NCBI GenBank assembly: GCA_031267675.1 | Contig: JAIRYT010000077.1 | Span: 1-60,178 of the forward strand | Source of the DNA: Treponema sp. | GTDB taxonomy: Bacteria > Spirochaetota > Spirochaetia > Treponematales > Breznakiellaceae | Reading direction: 5' to 3' | Length of the DNA stretch: 60,178 nt | In this document: piece by piece, positions 16,307 to 25,241 of the stretch | Position numbering within the stretch: position 1 is the stretch's first letter | Layout of the letters: each line of letters begins with the position of its first letter | Notes under the pieces: generated by a model | Told to the model about the DNA's origin: nothing | Databases searched by the model: none | The model's input: only the letters and a program-made list of their open reading frames with translations | Translations under genes and position numbers: made by a program

Positions 16307-19225
16307 TTATATACCGCGTAAAATTTCGCGGGGTTTTGAACCCTGCGCGGGTCCAACAAGGCCCTGGTGTTCCATTTCTTCTACCAGACGGGCGGCGCGG
16401 TTGTAGCCAATTTTAAGACGGCGCTGTATATAACTGGCGCTGGCTTTTCCCTGCTGCATTACCACTTCCACTGCTTTGTCGTAAAGGGGATCGTCGCCTT
16501 CGGTAAACATTGAGGAGCTGGGTTCTTCTTCTTCCTCGTAAAAAATTTCATCATCAATGTATTCCGGTTCGCCCAGTGTTTTTACATAGTCCACTACTCT
16601 TTCTACTTCTTCTTCCGAGACAAAGGTGCCCTGCAGGCGGATGGGAAAGGGATCAACCGCGCCGGCATAGAGCATGTCGCCTTTGCCAAGCAGTTTTTCC
16701 GCGCCGACCATATCAATAATAATACGGCTGTCCATTTTGCTGGCGACCATAAACGCGATACGGCTGGGAATGTTTGCCTTGATAAGGCCGGTAATCACAT
16801 CAATGCTGGGACGCTGGGTAGCAAGCACCAGGTGAATGCCGACCGCCCGGCTCATCGCGGCAAGACGCGCCACCGTTGATTCCAGCTCCTTTCCCGTGGT
16901 TGCCATAAGGTCTGCGAACTCGTCAATTACCACGACAATGTAGGGCATATATTCGGCGGCAATACCGCGTTCTTTTATGCGGCGGTTATAACTTTTTATG
17001 TCGCGGACTCCCATTGAATCAAGACAGGCATAACGCCGTTCCATTTCGAAGATACAGTACTGCAGCGCCTGAAACGCTTTTTTTGGCTCCGTTATTACCG
17101 GCGTAAGAAGATGGGGAATATCGTTGTATAATTTAAGCTCCACAATTTTTGGATCAATTAAAATTAGTTTACATTCCGCGGGATGTTTTTGATACAGAAT
17201 CGAAAGAATCATCGAGTTTACGCAGACCGATTTGCCCGATCCTGTTGAACCGGCAATAAGCAGATGGGGCATTTGGGTAAGATCGGCGGTAAGCGCTTCT
17301 CCGGTAATGTCTTTGCCCAATACCACGGGTACTTCCAGTTTTTTGCCGTCCCGGTGCAGTTCGTTTTCGATAATTTCGCGGAACGAAACAATGTTTCGTT
17401 TTTTGTTGGGAACCTCGATGCCGACAGCGTGTTTGCCGGGGATGGGCGCGACAATACGAACGCTGGAAGCGGCAAGGCGCAGCGCGATGTTATCCTGAAG
17501 ATTAACGATTTTAGAAAGCTTTACTCCGGGCGCGGGAAGAATTTCAAACATGGTGATTACCGGGCCCTTGCGTATTCCCGTTACTTCTGCCTGAATGCCA
17601 AATTCTTTTAGCGTCTCCTGCAGGGTTTTCGCCGCCCTGTTGGTATCCTCGTCAATAATCCAGTATTGACCGTCGGCATACTGGCTCAATATTCCGTCTA
17701 CCGGTACCGAATAGGCGGTTTTACTTTTCTTTGTCTTGTGATGAGGTAAATGGTCCGCCTCGGCGGCGGGAATTTTTTGGCCGGAATACGTTTCATCCTG
17801 TACGATATGTACCTGATGTACCTGCGAGTACGGCGTAAAGATCGAAGACGGTAATGTTAAAACAGGCTCTTCAACAAGTTCAATTATTTCCTGCGCTTCG
17901 GCTTCTTCCGCTTCCGCGATTTCGCCGGTTTCCGCTCCGGCTATTTCTACTTCCACTTCGGCTTCCGCGATTTCTTCGGTTTCGGTGATTTCGCCGGTTT
18001 CCGCGATTTCGCCGGTAATTACGGTTTCACCAAATTCTTCGTCTTCGCAATACCCGGCAGGTAAAAGTTTGACCGGCTGGTTTTCAAATTCAGGTCCGTC
18101 CGCGGAATCATCTGAATCATCGTCTGCCGGTTCTCTTTCGAATTCTATCGTATTTTCAAGCTCTATCGCATCTTCGAGTTTTATCGTATCTTTTTCTATC
18201 GCGTTGTCTATCTCTTCTTCTATCCCTTCCGGTTCGGTTTCGGGGTCGACTGTTTCCTCGATTCTAACCTCTCTAACCTCTCCAGCTTCTCCGGCTTCTC
18301 TAACTTCGGAATCCTCGCGTTCTTCTACATCTTCCAGTTCCATATTTTCGAGTTTATCTATCATATCTTCCGGTTCCGCGTCTTCCGCTTCGCCGGGTTC
18401 ATCTTCCAGTTCAACTTCGGGAATTTCGGACTCGGTATCATCCGCTTCGTCTTCCGGCTCAATTATTTCTTCAATCGCATCTTCCTCATCTTCGGGCGGA
18501 AGTTCGTCAGCGGGAGTAAAATCGCCAAACTGTTCAAGGTCCCGCAGTACCAGCGGGCTCGCAGGCGGTTTCCAGTCGGGCAGGGAAAAGCTCTTTTTAT
18601 CCGGGACCACGTCACGACCGGGCGCTTTACCCTGCGGAACGGTTTTGCCGTCTGCTTTGTCGCCGGTAGTACCCTCGGGAACGGGAACGGGAACGGCTTT
18701 GGCCTCTGCCAGGATGCCCGCCAGAATTTTTGCCAGTGACGATGTTTGCTTTGGCGTATCCGGATTTACCTCGTTTTGGGAAAAACAAAGGGTGTGGAGC
18801 ACCACAATCGCCGCCGTTTCGACAAAGCCCGCAGTAAGCGCCACAAAACCCAGGCCGGTACGTCCAAGACTGCGGACCCAGGCCAGTTCGGTTTCACGAA
18901 TCGCAAAGTCGCGGATAAAAGAAAACCCGACAGCCAGCGTCATAAAGGGGACAATCGACATGGCAAGGGCAAAAATCCGGCCGGGCCTAAAACGGGGGGA
19001 GCCCAGAATCCACGCGGCCCAGAAAAGCCACAGGGGAACAAGAAAGGCAAGCATCCCGTACGCCTGGAAAAGAAAACGGCCCGGCGCGGCATTGATGAAT
19101 GTCCAGCGAAAGAGCGAAGCGGCGATGGAAAGACCCAAAAGAAAGCCTGCCAATGCAAGGGCAAAGGCCGCCATCAGGGCGGCAAGGCGTATCTTGAAAT
19201 CGGAGCGTTCAAAAAAAGAATCCAT
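16307..19225 (-). CDS. ftsK: FtsK/SpoIIIE DNA translocase with very acidic linker
   Basis: A 972-residue septal DNA pump that moves chromosome termini through the closing division site. Four transmembrane helices occupy residues ~15-165. Residues ~228-470 are an extreme Glu/Asp-rich, Ala/Ile-containing linker of degenerate repeats such as GEIAETGEITETEEIAEAEV. The motor follows with Walker A AGSTGSGKSV (~660) and Walker B VVVIDEFADLM (~761). The C-terminal gamma winged-helix (~910-970; SASYIQRRLKIGYNRAARLVEEME) reads polar KOPS-type sites. The motor and gamma domains are complete. Its start overlaps the stop of the upstream transglycosylase gene. Confidence 0.95.
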   Translation of the reverse strand: MDSFFERSDFKIRLAALMAAFALALAGFLLGLSIAASLFRWTFINAAPGRFLFQAYGMLAFLVPLWLFWAAWILGSPRFRPGRIFALAMSIVPFMTLAVGFSFIRDFAIRETELAWVRSLGRTGLGFVALTAGFVETAAIVVLHTLCFSQNEVNPDTPKQTSSLAKILAGILAEAKAVPVPVPEGTTGDKADGKTVPQGKAPGRDVVPDKKSFSLPDWKPPASPLVLRDLEQFGDFTPADELPPEDEEDAIEEIIEPEDEADDTESEIPEVELEDEPGEAEDAEPEDMIDKLENMELEDVEEREDSEVREAGEAGEVREVRIEETVDPETEPEGIEEEIDNAIEKDTIKLEDAIELENTIEFEREPADDDSDDSADGPEFENQPVKLLPAGYCEDEEFGETVITGEIAETGEITETEEIAEAEVEVEIAGAETGEIAEAEEAEAQEIIELVEEPVLTLPSSIFTPYSQVHQVHIVQDETYSGQKIPAAEADHLPHHKTKKSKTAYSVPVDGILSQYADGQYWIIDEDTNRAAKTLQETLKEFGIQAEVTGIRKGPVITMFEILPAPGVKLSKIVNLQDNIALRLAASSVRIVAPIPGKHAVGIEVPNKKRNIVSFREIIENELHRDGKKLEVPVVLGKDITGEALTADLTQMPHLLIAGSTGSGKSVCVNSMILSILYQKHPAECKLILIDPKIVELKLYNDIPHLLTPVITEPKKAFQALQYCIFEMERRYACLDSMGVRDIKSYNRRIKERGIAAEYMPYIVVVIDEFADLMATTGKELESTVARLAAMSRAVGIHLVLATQRPSIDVITGLIKANIPSRIAFMVASKMDSRIIIDMVGAEKLLGKGDMLYAGAVDPFPIRLQGTFVSEEEVERVVDYVKTLGEPEYIDDEIFYEEEEEPSSSMFTEGDDPLYDKAVEVVMQQGKASASYIQRRLKIGYNRAARLVEEMEHQGLVGPAQGSKPREILRGI

Positions 19226-21501
19226 TACTTAAATATATCGGCAACAACTTCGTGAATGGACATACCATAATAAAGATATCCATAGGCGGCTGCGGCAGCC
19301 ATAACCTGCTTGCCGTAACTGCGGGTTTCGGCAATCTCGATGGTTTCAATAAAGAGGTCCTCGCTTAGATCGGCCTGGGCCCTGCGAAAACGGCGAATCC
19401 GCGACGGCCCGGCATTATAGGCAAGCAGGGCCAGCATCGGGCTTCCCAAATCATCCCGCAGGCTCTTTAGGTAGACCGCCCCAAGGTATACATTGATGTT
19501 TGGATCGGTAAGATCGATGCTGCCGGTGGTGTAGTCGGGGCCGCCCTGGCGCTTGACCATTGCGGCGGTTTCGCGGGCGGTCGCGGGCATAAGCTGCGCC
19601 AGGCCGACTGCGCCGGCGCGGGAGGCAATAGCGGGAATAAAGGCGCTTTCGGTACGGATAAGGCCGTAGTATACGGCGGGCTGAAGCCCCGTATCTTCAG
19701 CGTTTTTTTCTATCAGCTCGGGAAACGGTTTGGGATAGTAGAGCCGTAGATCGGCGGTATTCAGTATGTAGCCTTCGCGGCGCATAAAGATGCCCATAAT
19801 TTGTATCGATTGCAGATAGTTCCCCGCGTGGGCAAAAATTTGAGCCAGTGCGCGAAGCTCGCCGCGGGTATAATCGGCGGCACGGGCGCGCAGGTACGGC
19901 ATGGCGTACGAAGCGGCGCCATACTCAAAAAACCTGGTAAAGAATTCCATTTCGCCCGCGTTTGGAAACGATTTGTCTTCTTCGCCCGGGGAACCCCGCT
20001 CCGCCGGAACAACGGATTTTCCCAAATACGAAGCGGCAAGGCCCCGGTAATAAAACGAAGTGTTCCCTTCTTCATAGGCAATGTTAAAATAATCGCTCGC
20101 GCTTAATTCGCCGCCCGAAACATACCCCAGCGAAACCGCGCGCCCTACAAGGTACGCGTAACGCGCCACCATGGCGCTGTCGCTGCTGCCGCGGATAAGC
20201 GTAAAAACGGTCCGTAAATCATTCCACTTTTTATCGCGAACCAAATTGGAGCACAGGCGGTCAAGCAGATCGTTAAAATTGGCATCGTCGTTCCAGCGGG
20301 TTACGTAGGTTTTTAGGGCCGTAACAAGATTCCCGTTTTTGGAAGCCAGTGTGGAACTAAGGATGTACCAAATGCACGCGTCTTCCTGAACAGGATCCGG
20401 GGCGAGTTCAAGGGCGCGCGAAAATAAATCGACCGCTTCTTCGTGCTTTGCCTGTTGACGGCGTATGCGGCCGGTATAAAAAAGCAGCGTGTAGCGTATT
20501 TCTTTTGTCTCGGCGGCGCTTAATACAACCGGACTGTTTTTGCCGGTACGAACGGCGCTTTCCCATTCGGTAAAAAGGGTAACGCCCGCCTCCTGTTTTG
20601 ATTGTACCGGCACATAGGCTCTGCCCAGATCGCCCAGCAAGGCGGGGTACGAAAGGAACAGGGCGCTCTGGCCGCGGCGGGCGCTGTCAAAAAGAGAAAG
20701 CCCCTCGGCATAGGCATTGTTGGAAACGGCTATTCTTCCTACAATGGCGGCGCGGTCCGCATCCGGCATGGTGTATTCGCTTTGGCGGTTTAAACTTTCA
20801 AAAACAAAACGATACGCCGCGTCAATCCGCTTTGCGCCAAAAAAATATTCCCGCAGTTCCTTTACCGGAAGCGTTCCTGGTTTTTGCTGCCGCGCCCAGG
20901 AAAGAAACGACAATGCCGCAAAAAGTGTTTCGTTTTGCCCGTCCGTCGAAGCGGTTTGCGGCGCAGAAGCGTTAATTTCGCCATAGCGGCCCAGGACAAA
21001 AAGCGCGGCGGCTTTAAGCGAAACAAATCTTTGCGGTTTTATTTTAGAAAGCGCGTCAAGTATTCTTTTTGCCTGATCCCTGTCGCCGCTTTCGGCAAGG
21101 ATAATACCCAGGCTGTCCGCCGCCTCTTTTTGGACGCGGTAGATCGGGCTTGACAGCGCGGCTTCAAAAAGCGCGGCGGAACGGATCTTGTCTCCCGCGG
21201 CGGATGTAAGCAAACCCGCGTAAAAGGGCGCGGACGGATCCAGTTTGGTCAATTCTTTCATCCGGGACGGAGCGACGCCCATGATAAAACCAATATCACC
21301 GGCCTTTAGCCGGTCTTTTGCTTCTTTGCGCGAAACATCCATAACGCCGCCGGCATCGCAGGAACCCAACGCGACAACCGTGCAAAAGAAAAAGAAAAAA
21401 AGCGGCTTTAAGCCGTGTCGAAGATTAATTTTGAGGAGGTATTTTGATTTCTGTTCCCGAAACAATAAGATTGGGATTATTAAAGTCATTAAACCGGACA
21501 A
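19225..21501 (-). CDS. Lytic transglycosylase lipoprotein (Slt70-like)
   Basis: A protein of up to 758 residues. After a long basic N-region comes a hydrophobic stretch ending in a lipobox (VALGSC), so it is probably an envelope lipoprotein. The middle ~500 residues are helical tetratricopeptide-like repeats. The last ~160 are the SLT catalytic domain: GLIRTESAFIPAIASRAGAVGLAQLMPATA with catalytic Glu, LTDPNINVYLGAVYLKSL and LALLAYNAGPSRIRRF. It cuts peptidoglycan to anhydromuropeptides. The start is uncertain: ATGs at 21501 and 21489 lie inside the 3' end of the upstream LysM gene and give an unusually long N-region, while a start nearer the lipobox would need ATT. Confidence 0.88.
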   Translation of the reverse strand: MSGLMTLIIPILLFREQKSKYLLKINLRHGLKPLFFFFFCTVVALGSCDAGGVMDVSRKEAKDRLKAGDIGFIMGVAPSRMKELTKLDPSAPFYAGLLTSAAGDKIRSAALFEAALSSPIYRVQKEAADSLGIILAESGDRDQAKRILDALSKIKPQRFVSLKAAALFVLGRYGEINASAPQTASTDGQNETLFAALSFLSWARQQKPGTLPVKELREYFFGAKRIDAAYRFVFESLNRQSEYTMPDADRAAIVGRIAVSNNAYAEGLSLFDSARRGQSALFLSYPALLGDLGRAYVPVQSKQEAGVTLFTEWESAVRTGKNSPVVLSAAETKEIRYTLLFYTGRIRRQQAKHEEAVDLFSRALELAPDPVQEDACIWYILSSTLASKNGNLVTALKTYVTRWNDDANFNDLLDRLCSNLVRDKKWNDLRTVFTLIRGSSDSAMVARYAYLVGRAVSLGYVSGGELSASDYFNIAYEEGNTSFYYRGLAASYLGKSVVPAERGSPGEEDKSFPNAGEMEFFTRFFEYGAASYAMPYLRARAADYTRGELRALAQIFAHAGNYLQSIQIMGIFMRREGYILNTADLRLYYPKPFPELIEKNAEDTGLQPAVYYGLIRTESAFIPAIASRAGAVGLAQLMPATARETAAMVKRQGGPDYTTGSIDLTDPNINVYLGAVYLKSLRDDLGSPMLALLAYNAGPSRIRRFRRAQADLSEDLFIETIEIAETRSYGKQVMAAAAAYGYLYYGMSIHEVVADIFK

Positions 21502-22351
21502 TGTTACGATATAACCAGGGATTGCGATAATAGACCTCCGAAATATCCCAAAGAGTGTCGCCCCAGCGTAATGTGTACAGCGCCCCTTCGGGAGGAATTG
21601 TTTGCGGTACCTTTACCGAATACACCGGCGGTTTAGGCCGGGGCATCGAAGTTTTTACCTCCGCCGGCTTTTGCACAGACGGTATCGGCGGCTCCGCCGG
21701 AACTGTCGCCACCGGCGGCGGCGCAGCCGGTGTGACCGGCGCCGCAGGCTCAGGCGGTGCTGCCGGCGGAATTTTCGCGGGCAAATCCAGTTCGGCGGCG
21801 GACCGTTCCCCGATAAAGGGAAGCTTCCCGCCGTTGGCCAGGAAAAACCAAATCCCCAGACCGATAAGCACCAGGATAACACCAAGAATGATTATCGGCA
21901 GCCAGGGAAAGAAATGCGCCTTTTCTTCGTTTTCGGGGGTAAGTTTGTCGTAGGTGTTCCGCGCGGCACTATGTTCCTCTATGTCAAAATCGGCGTAATC
22001 ATTCTTGTCTTCCTCAAAGGACTTTAGACTAAGGCTTAGTTCCTGCTTTTCACTTTGGGGATTTTCCAGATCGGCCGATTCGGCGGAAATCGTTCCGTTT
22101 TCGCCCGAACGTATTGTCAGCTCAATCGAAGGCTCGCCCCTGGGCCGGGGCGCGATCTTGTCGACCACCAGGCTCCCAATATACAGCGCATCGGCCATAG
22201 TTTGAGAAGCGCTTTTGTAAAGATCGATCTGAACGCTCTTTTGATTATCGTGAACGGTGGTAAGAACAAGCCGCCTGGTAACCTGAGTATTCTCTTCCAG
22301 AATGGAACAAAAGTCCCCATTGGCAATCTTTATGCCAATCGTAGCACTCAT
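21425..22351 (-). CDS. Hsp70 substrate-domain/TM/LysM membrane protein
   Basis: A 308-residue protein. Residues 1-100 align by eye with the beta-sandwich substrate-binding domain of DnaK/Hsp70: ILEENTQVTRRLVLTTVHDNQKSVQIDLY mirrors the start of the domain, APRPRGEPSIELTI mirrors its APRGVPQIEVTF strand, and NGTISAESADLEN follows. No ATPase domain precedes it. A charged linker leads to one transmembrane helix (~152-172, LPIIILGVILVLIGLGIWFF), then a Pro/Ala-rich spacer and a C-terminal LysM (YTLRWGDTLWDISEVYYRNP). The predicted topology puts the chaperone-like domain in the cytoplasm and LysM on peptidoglycan. GGAGG lies 5 nt before the ATG. It overlaps the transglycosylase gene. Confidence 0.75.
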   Translation of the reverse strand: MSATIGIKIANGDFCSILEENTQVTRRLVLTTVHDNQKSVQIDLYKSASQTMADALYIGSLVVDKIAPRPRGEPSIELTIRSGENGTISAESADLENPQSEKQELSLSLKSFEEDKNDYADFDIEEHSAARNTYDKLTPENEEKAHFFPWLPIIILGVILVLIGLGIWFFLANGGKLPFIGERSAAELDLPAKIPPAAPPEPAAPVTPAAPPPVATVPAEPPIPSVQKPAEVKTSMPRPKPPVYSVKVPQTIPPEGALYTLRWGDTLWDISEVYYRNPWLYRNIVRFNDFNNPNLIVSGTEIKIPPQN

Positions 22352-22487
22352 AATCCCTCCTTATGAGAGTCATTATGTTATTCTTAAATGCTAAACCGAA
22401 CAGGCCGCTTTGTCAACCTGCGGTATTGACGGGACATGGTTGTTTTTTATGGAAAAACGTCATACATTTAGCGCATAAGGAAAAGAT

Positions 22488-22877
22488 ATGGCAAAAAAAC
22501 CGGTTGCTTCACATTACCAAAGGTTCGTTTTTCTGCTCGTTCCTCTCGTTCTCGTTCTCGTTTCGCTCTTTCCGCCTTTTCCGGGCAATTTGCTTTTTGC
22601 GGACGGCGCCCGCAGCGACATCGAGGCCTTTCTGGCGGGCTTTGAAGAATACGTAACAGAATGGGAAAACCTGGGGAAAAAATCCAGCATTACGGCCGAT
22701 GAAATGGCCCGCCTTCAGCAAAAAGCACAGACAGAAGACCTGGAAGGCAAGGCCCAGGCGGCGGTGAGCAGTACCGAGTGGACCGTCGAGGACCAGCTGC
22801 GGATGAAGGACCTGGGCGAACGGATGAACCAGGCCGTCCTGACCGTAAGTCAAAAAATCATGGCATCCTACCAATAG
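22488..22877 (+). CDS. Small exported protein of unknown function
   Basis: A 129-residue protein with a clear signal peptide (FLLVPLVLVLVSLFPPFPGNLLFADG) after a short basic N-region. The mature part of ~90 residues is helical and charged (DIEAFLAGFEEYVTEWENLGKKSSITADEMARLQQKA), without Cys or a recognisable family motif. AAGGA lies 7 nt before the ATG. It is followed after 19 bp by the zinc-ribbon/DUF805 gene, so they are probably one transcript. I do not recognise it. Confidence 0.7.
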   Translation: MAKKPVASHYQRFVFLLVPLVLVLVSLFPPFPGNLLFADGARSDIEAFLAGFEEYVTEWENLGKKSSITADEMARLQQKAQTEDLEGKAQAAVSSTEWTVEDQLRMKDLGERMNQAVLTVSQKIMASYQ

Positions 22878-22896
22878 CGGATGACAGGAGGATAAC

Positions 22897-23403
22897 ATGG
22901 TTTACTGTAAACACTGCGGAACCGAGCTTGATGAAGAATCGGAATTTTGTAATACCTGCGGTAAAAAAATCGATACGAATATAACCGAAGAACAAAATCC
23001 GTATGCGCCCCCAAAGGAAAGTGTGCCGGAATTTTTTGTTCGGAAAAACCCCTGGCAGTATTTTATCGGCGTGTTTAAGAAATATGCCGTATTTAAGGGC
23101 AGGGCAAGAAGGGCGGAGTATTGGTGGTTCGTATTGTTCGCGAATCTTTTTAGCATCTTTTTTTCTGTTTTGGATGTACTACTATTTGGTTTTGACATAA
23201 CAGATACAGGCGTGTTAGAGCTGTCGTGGCGGCTGGCAGTGGTTCTGCCTTCTTTAGGTGTATCAGTAAGACGTATGCACGACTGTAATAAAAGCGGCTG
23301 GTTTATGCTTATTCCAATATACGGACAAATTGTTCTTCCGTGTACCAAAGGCACCCACGGATCCAACAGGTACGGCGGTGATCCAAAAGAAGAAGCCCTT
23401 TAG
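22897..23403 (+). CDS. Zinc-ribbon/DUF805 inner-membrane protein
   Basis: A 168-residue protein. An N-terminal zinc ribbon (YCKHCGTELDEESEFCNTCGKKI, two CxxC knuckles) is joined to a DUF805 membrane domain: FKGRARRAEYWWFVLFANL, two to three hydrophobic helices, then RRMHDCNKSGWFMLIPIYGQIVLPCTKGTHGSNRYG. Both signatures are typical of the YhaH-like family, whose function is unknown. Ribosome site AGGAGG precedes the ATG. No partner suggests a role. Confidence 0.88.
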   Translation: MVYCKHCGTELDEESEFCNTCGKKIDTNITEEQNPYAPPKESVPEFFVRKNPWQYFIGVFKKYAVFKGRARRAEYWWFVLFANLFSIFFSVLDVLLFGFDITDTGVLELSWRLAVVLPSLGVSVRRMHDCNKSGWFMLIPIYGQIVLPCTKGTHGSNRYGGDPKEEAL

Positions 23404-23650
23404 TACAACACATATGTATATGATCGACTACTGTGGGCCTCGAGTATTTCTATGCCTTTATACCGGTCTGCGAGTATGCCGCGCATAGTCCCCAACCCTG
23501 CCATTTTGTTATAACGCAGGATTACGATTTTTAGCCCTGGCAGCCTGCGGGGATCGACCGTTGGGTCTCCCTCGGAGTTGCGGGCGGGCCGCCCAAGGGT
23601 TCGGCGCCGCGAAACTTGTTGATGGCGCCAATTCCGTGTTATACTGAGAC

Positions 23651-24547
23651 ATGGTTTACGCGAAACCGGCCTTAAATAGTTCCCTCAAAGAGCGTTTTTT
23701 CACCACCCAGACCGCGAATTCCGGCCCGGCGGAGGCGTTTTTTTGCCCGCAAAAGGGCGTGCGTTACCTGAACCCGCAGACCTCGCTGTGGCTCTCCGCC
23801 GACCCCGCGATGGGGGAATATATCCCGGGCGCGCCGATTAACGACGAGGCGCGCGAGCGGAACCGGAACCTGCCGGGCATGGGCGGGGTGTTTAACTACG
23901 TGAACCTGCACGCCTACCATTACGCGGGGAATAACCCGGTGAAGTACACGGACCCGGATGGGGAAAGGGATATTTCGGTTGCAGAGGCAGCATTCATCAA
24001 GGAAATACTTGGTGATACAGGTGTAAAGGCTATTCGCAAAGCCAAAATATATAGATCTCCGCTAGAAAGAGCTGGATCAACACGGGCGTTATATTATGGG
24101 CAAATATTTCTTAAGTCAATTTATTTTGCATCGCCCCTTTCTAGTTACGAAGGGAGAGAGGAATTGTTGCATGAAGCTTTCCATCAGGTTCAAGAAATGA
24201 TTGAACCAGGCGGAATAGCATTTGGGATGTCATTAGTCGGACCGACCTCGGCAGTTGATAAATTGGTACATGAACAAGGACTTTACAATAAGGGAATAGA
24301 CGTTTATGCCCCTGGAGATTACACCGTAGTTGGAACGGATTTATCACGATACTCTAAGTTGGCAGATCTACCTTATTATGAGTCACGTGCACAATTAATA
24401 GGAAAGTTTGCTTCTTTATATTCACGGGCAAAGGATGGTATAGAGTTGAACCCTTATGAAAAACGATCATTAAGAGATATGGCAAGAATTATGTCCAATT
24501 CAAGGATTACATCGGAGGCGATAAAATGGGTAAACGAAAATTATTAA
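23651..24547 (+). CDS. Orphan RHS core tip with C-terminal HExxH toxin domain
   Basis: A 298-residue remnant of an RHS/YD-repeat protein. Residues ~30-100 carry the hyperconserved RHS core (VRYLNPQTSLWLSADPAMGEY ... YHYAGNNPVKYTDPDGE). At the DPDGE boundary (about 23960) the DNA changes from GC-rich to AT-rich, as expected where interchangeable toxin tips are swapped. The ~200-residue tip has HEAFHQVQ (HExxHxxQ) with a later Glu in YYESRAQLIGKF, suggesting a zinc metallopeptidase effector. The delivery part (N-terminal repeats, signal) is missing. A TTGTTG-18-TATACT promoter ends 5 nt before the ATG, so a transcript would be leaderless. Confidence 0.7.
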   Translation: MVYAKPALNSSLKERFFTTQTANSGPAEAFFCPQKGVRYLNPQTSLWLSADPAMGEYIPGAPINDEARERNRNLPGMGGVFNYVNLHAYHYAGNNPVKYTDPDGERDISVAEAAFIKEILGDTGVKAIRKAKIYRSPLERAGSTRALYYGQIFLKSIYFASPLSSYEGREELLHEAFHQVQEMIEPGGIAFGMSLVGPTSAVDKLVHEQGLYNKGIDVYAPGDYTVVGTDLSRYSKLADLPYYESRAQLIGKFASLYSRAKDGIELNPYEKRSLRDMARIMSNSRITSEAIKWVNENY

Positions 24548-24957
24548 TCGTTTTATTTCACTTTTTATTTTTAATTCATAATACATTTTCTGCAGAAATA
24601 GTGTCAGATATTGGTTTGGACAAAGAAGGTATTGTAGTTCAATTTGAGGAAATGGAGATATACGATCTTGTTGATATAACAGGTGTTGAAATATTTGATG
24701 AAGATTATTCTTATAAGATATTTGTAACTCCAGATTTAATAGATATGGTAAATGAGGATACAATACGAATAAAATTACTTGGAAAACGGTTTATACCTAA
24801 TACGCGTTATCATATTATTATAACTATGAAAAATAATTACATTCATCTTTATACTTTTTGGGGAAATCCTCAAACAAATCTAAAAGAATATTATCTTTTT
24901 CCATTGATTGAAATCCCAAATGTAAGAATACTTATTTTCAGGCAAAAAAATTGGTAA
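24526..24957 (+). CDS. Exported partner (possible immunity protein) of the RHS tip
   Basis: A 143-residue AT-rich gene overlapping the toxin tip by 22 bp. It has a signal peptide (KRKLLIVLFHFLFLIHNTFSA) and a beta-rich mature part (EIVSDIGLDKEGIVVQFEEMEIYDLVDITGVEIF) that I do not recognise. Position directly after a polymorphic toxin tip, overlap and shared base composition suggest an immunity function, and the signal peptide would place protection outside the cytoplasm. This role is an inference from context. Confidence 0.55.
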   Translation: MGKRKLLIVLFHFLFLIHNTFSAEIVSDIGLDKEGIVVQFEEMEIYDLVDITGVEIFDEDYSYKIFVTPDLIDMVNEDTIRIKLLGKRFIPNTRYHIIITMKNNYIHLYTFWGNPQTNLKEYYLFPLIEIPNVRILIFRQKNW

Positions 24958-25241
24958 TCCGTAGTGTCAACTTATTAGAAAATCGGTAAAAAAACCGATG
25001 GGAGGAGAATTTTTTGACAGAAAGCCTTCGAGAAATGGGATGTGGAGGCGGGAACAGGCCGAAAAAGCCGGATTTTCCGGCATACGGACATAACTATCCT
25101 GCGTGAAAACGGTGAGAAGACAGGGTTTTGCGAATAGGTGCTACGCCGCTTCCCTATAATAATGGTTATGCAGCCCAAAAAGCAGCGGCTTCTGTTTTAT
25201 CGCTCCGGTCCGAGGCTGTTCGGGCGGGGCGTTCGCACCAA

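Noticed and set aside
17985-19232. 415-codon Ser-rich frame opposite ftsK
   Set aside because: The Ser-rich protein is just the complement of Glu/Asp codons in the FtsK linker; no ribosome site or promoter.
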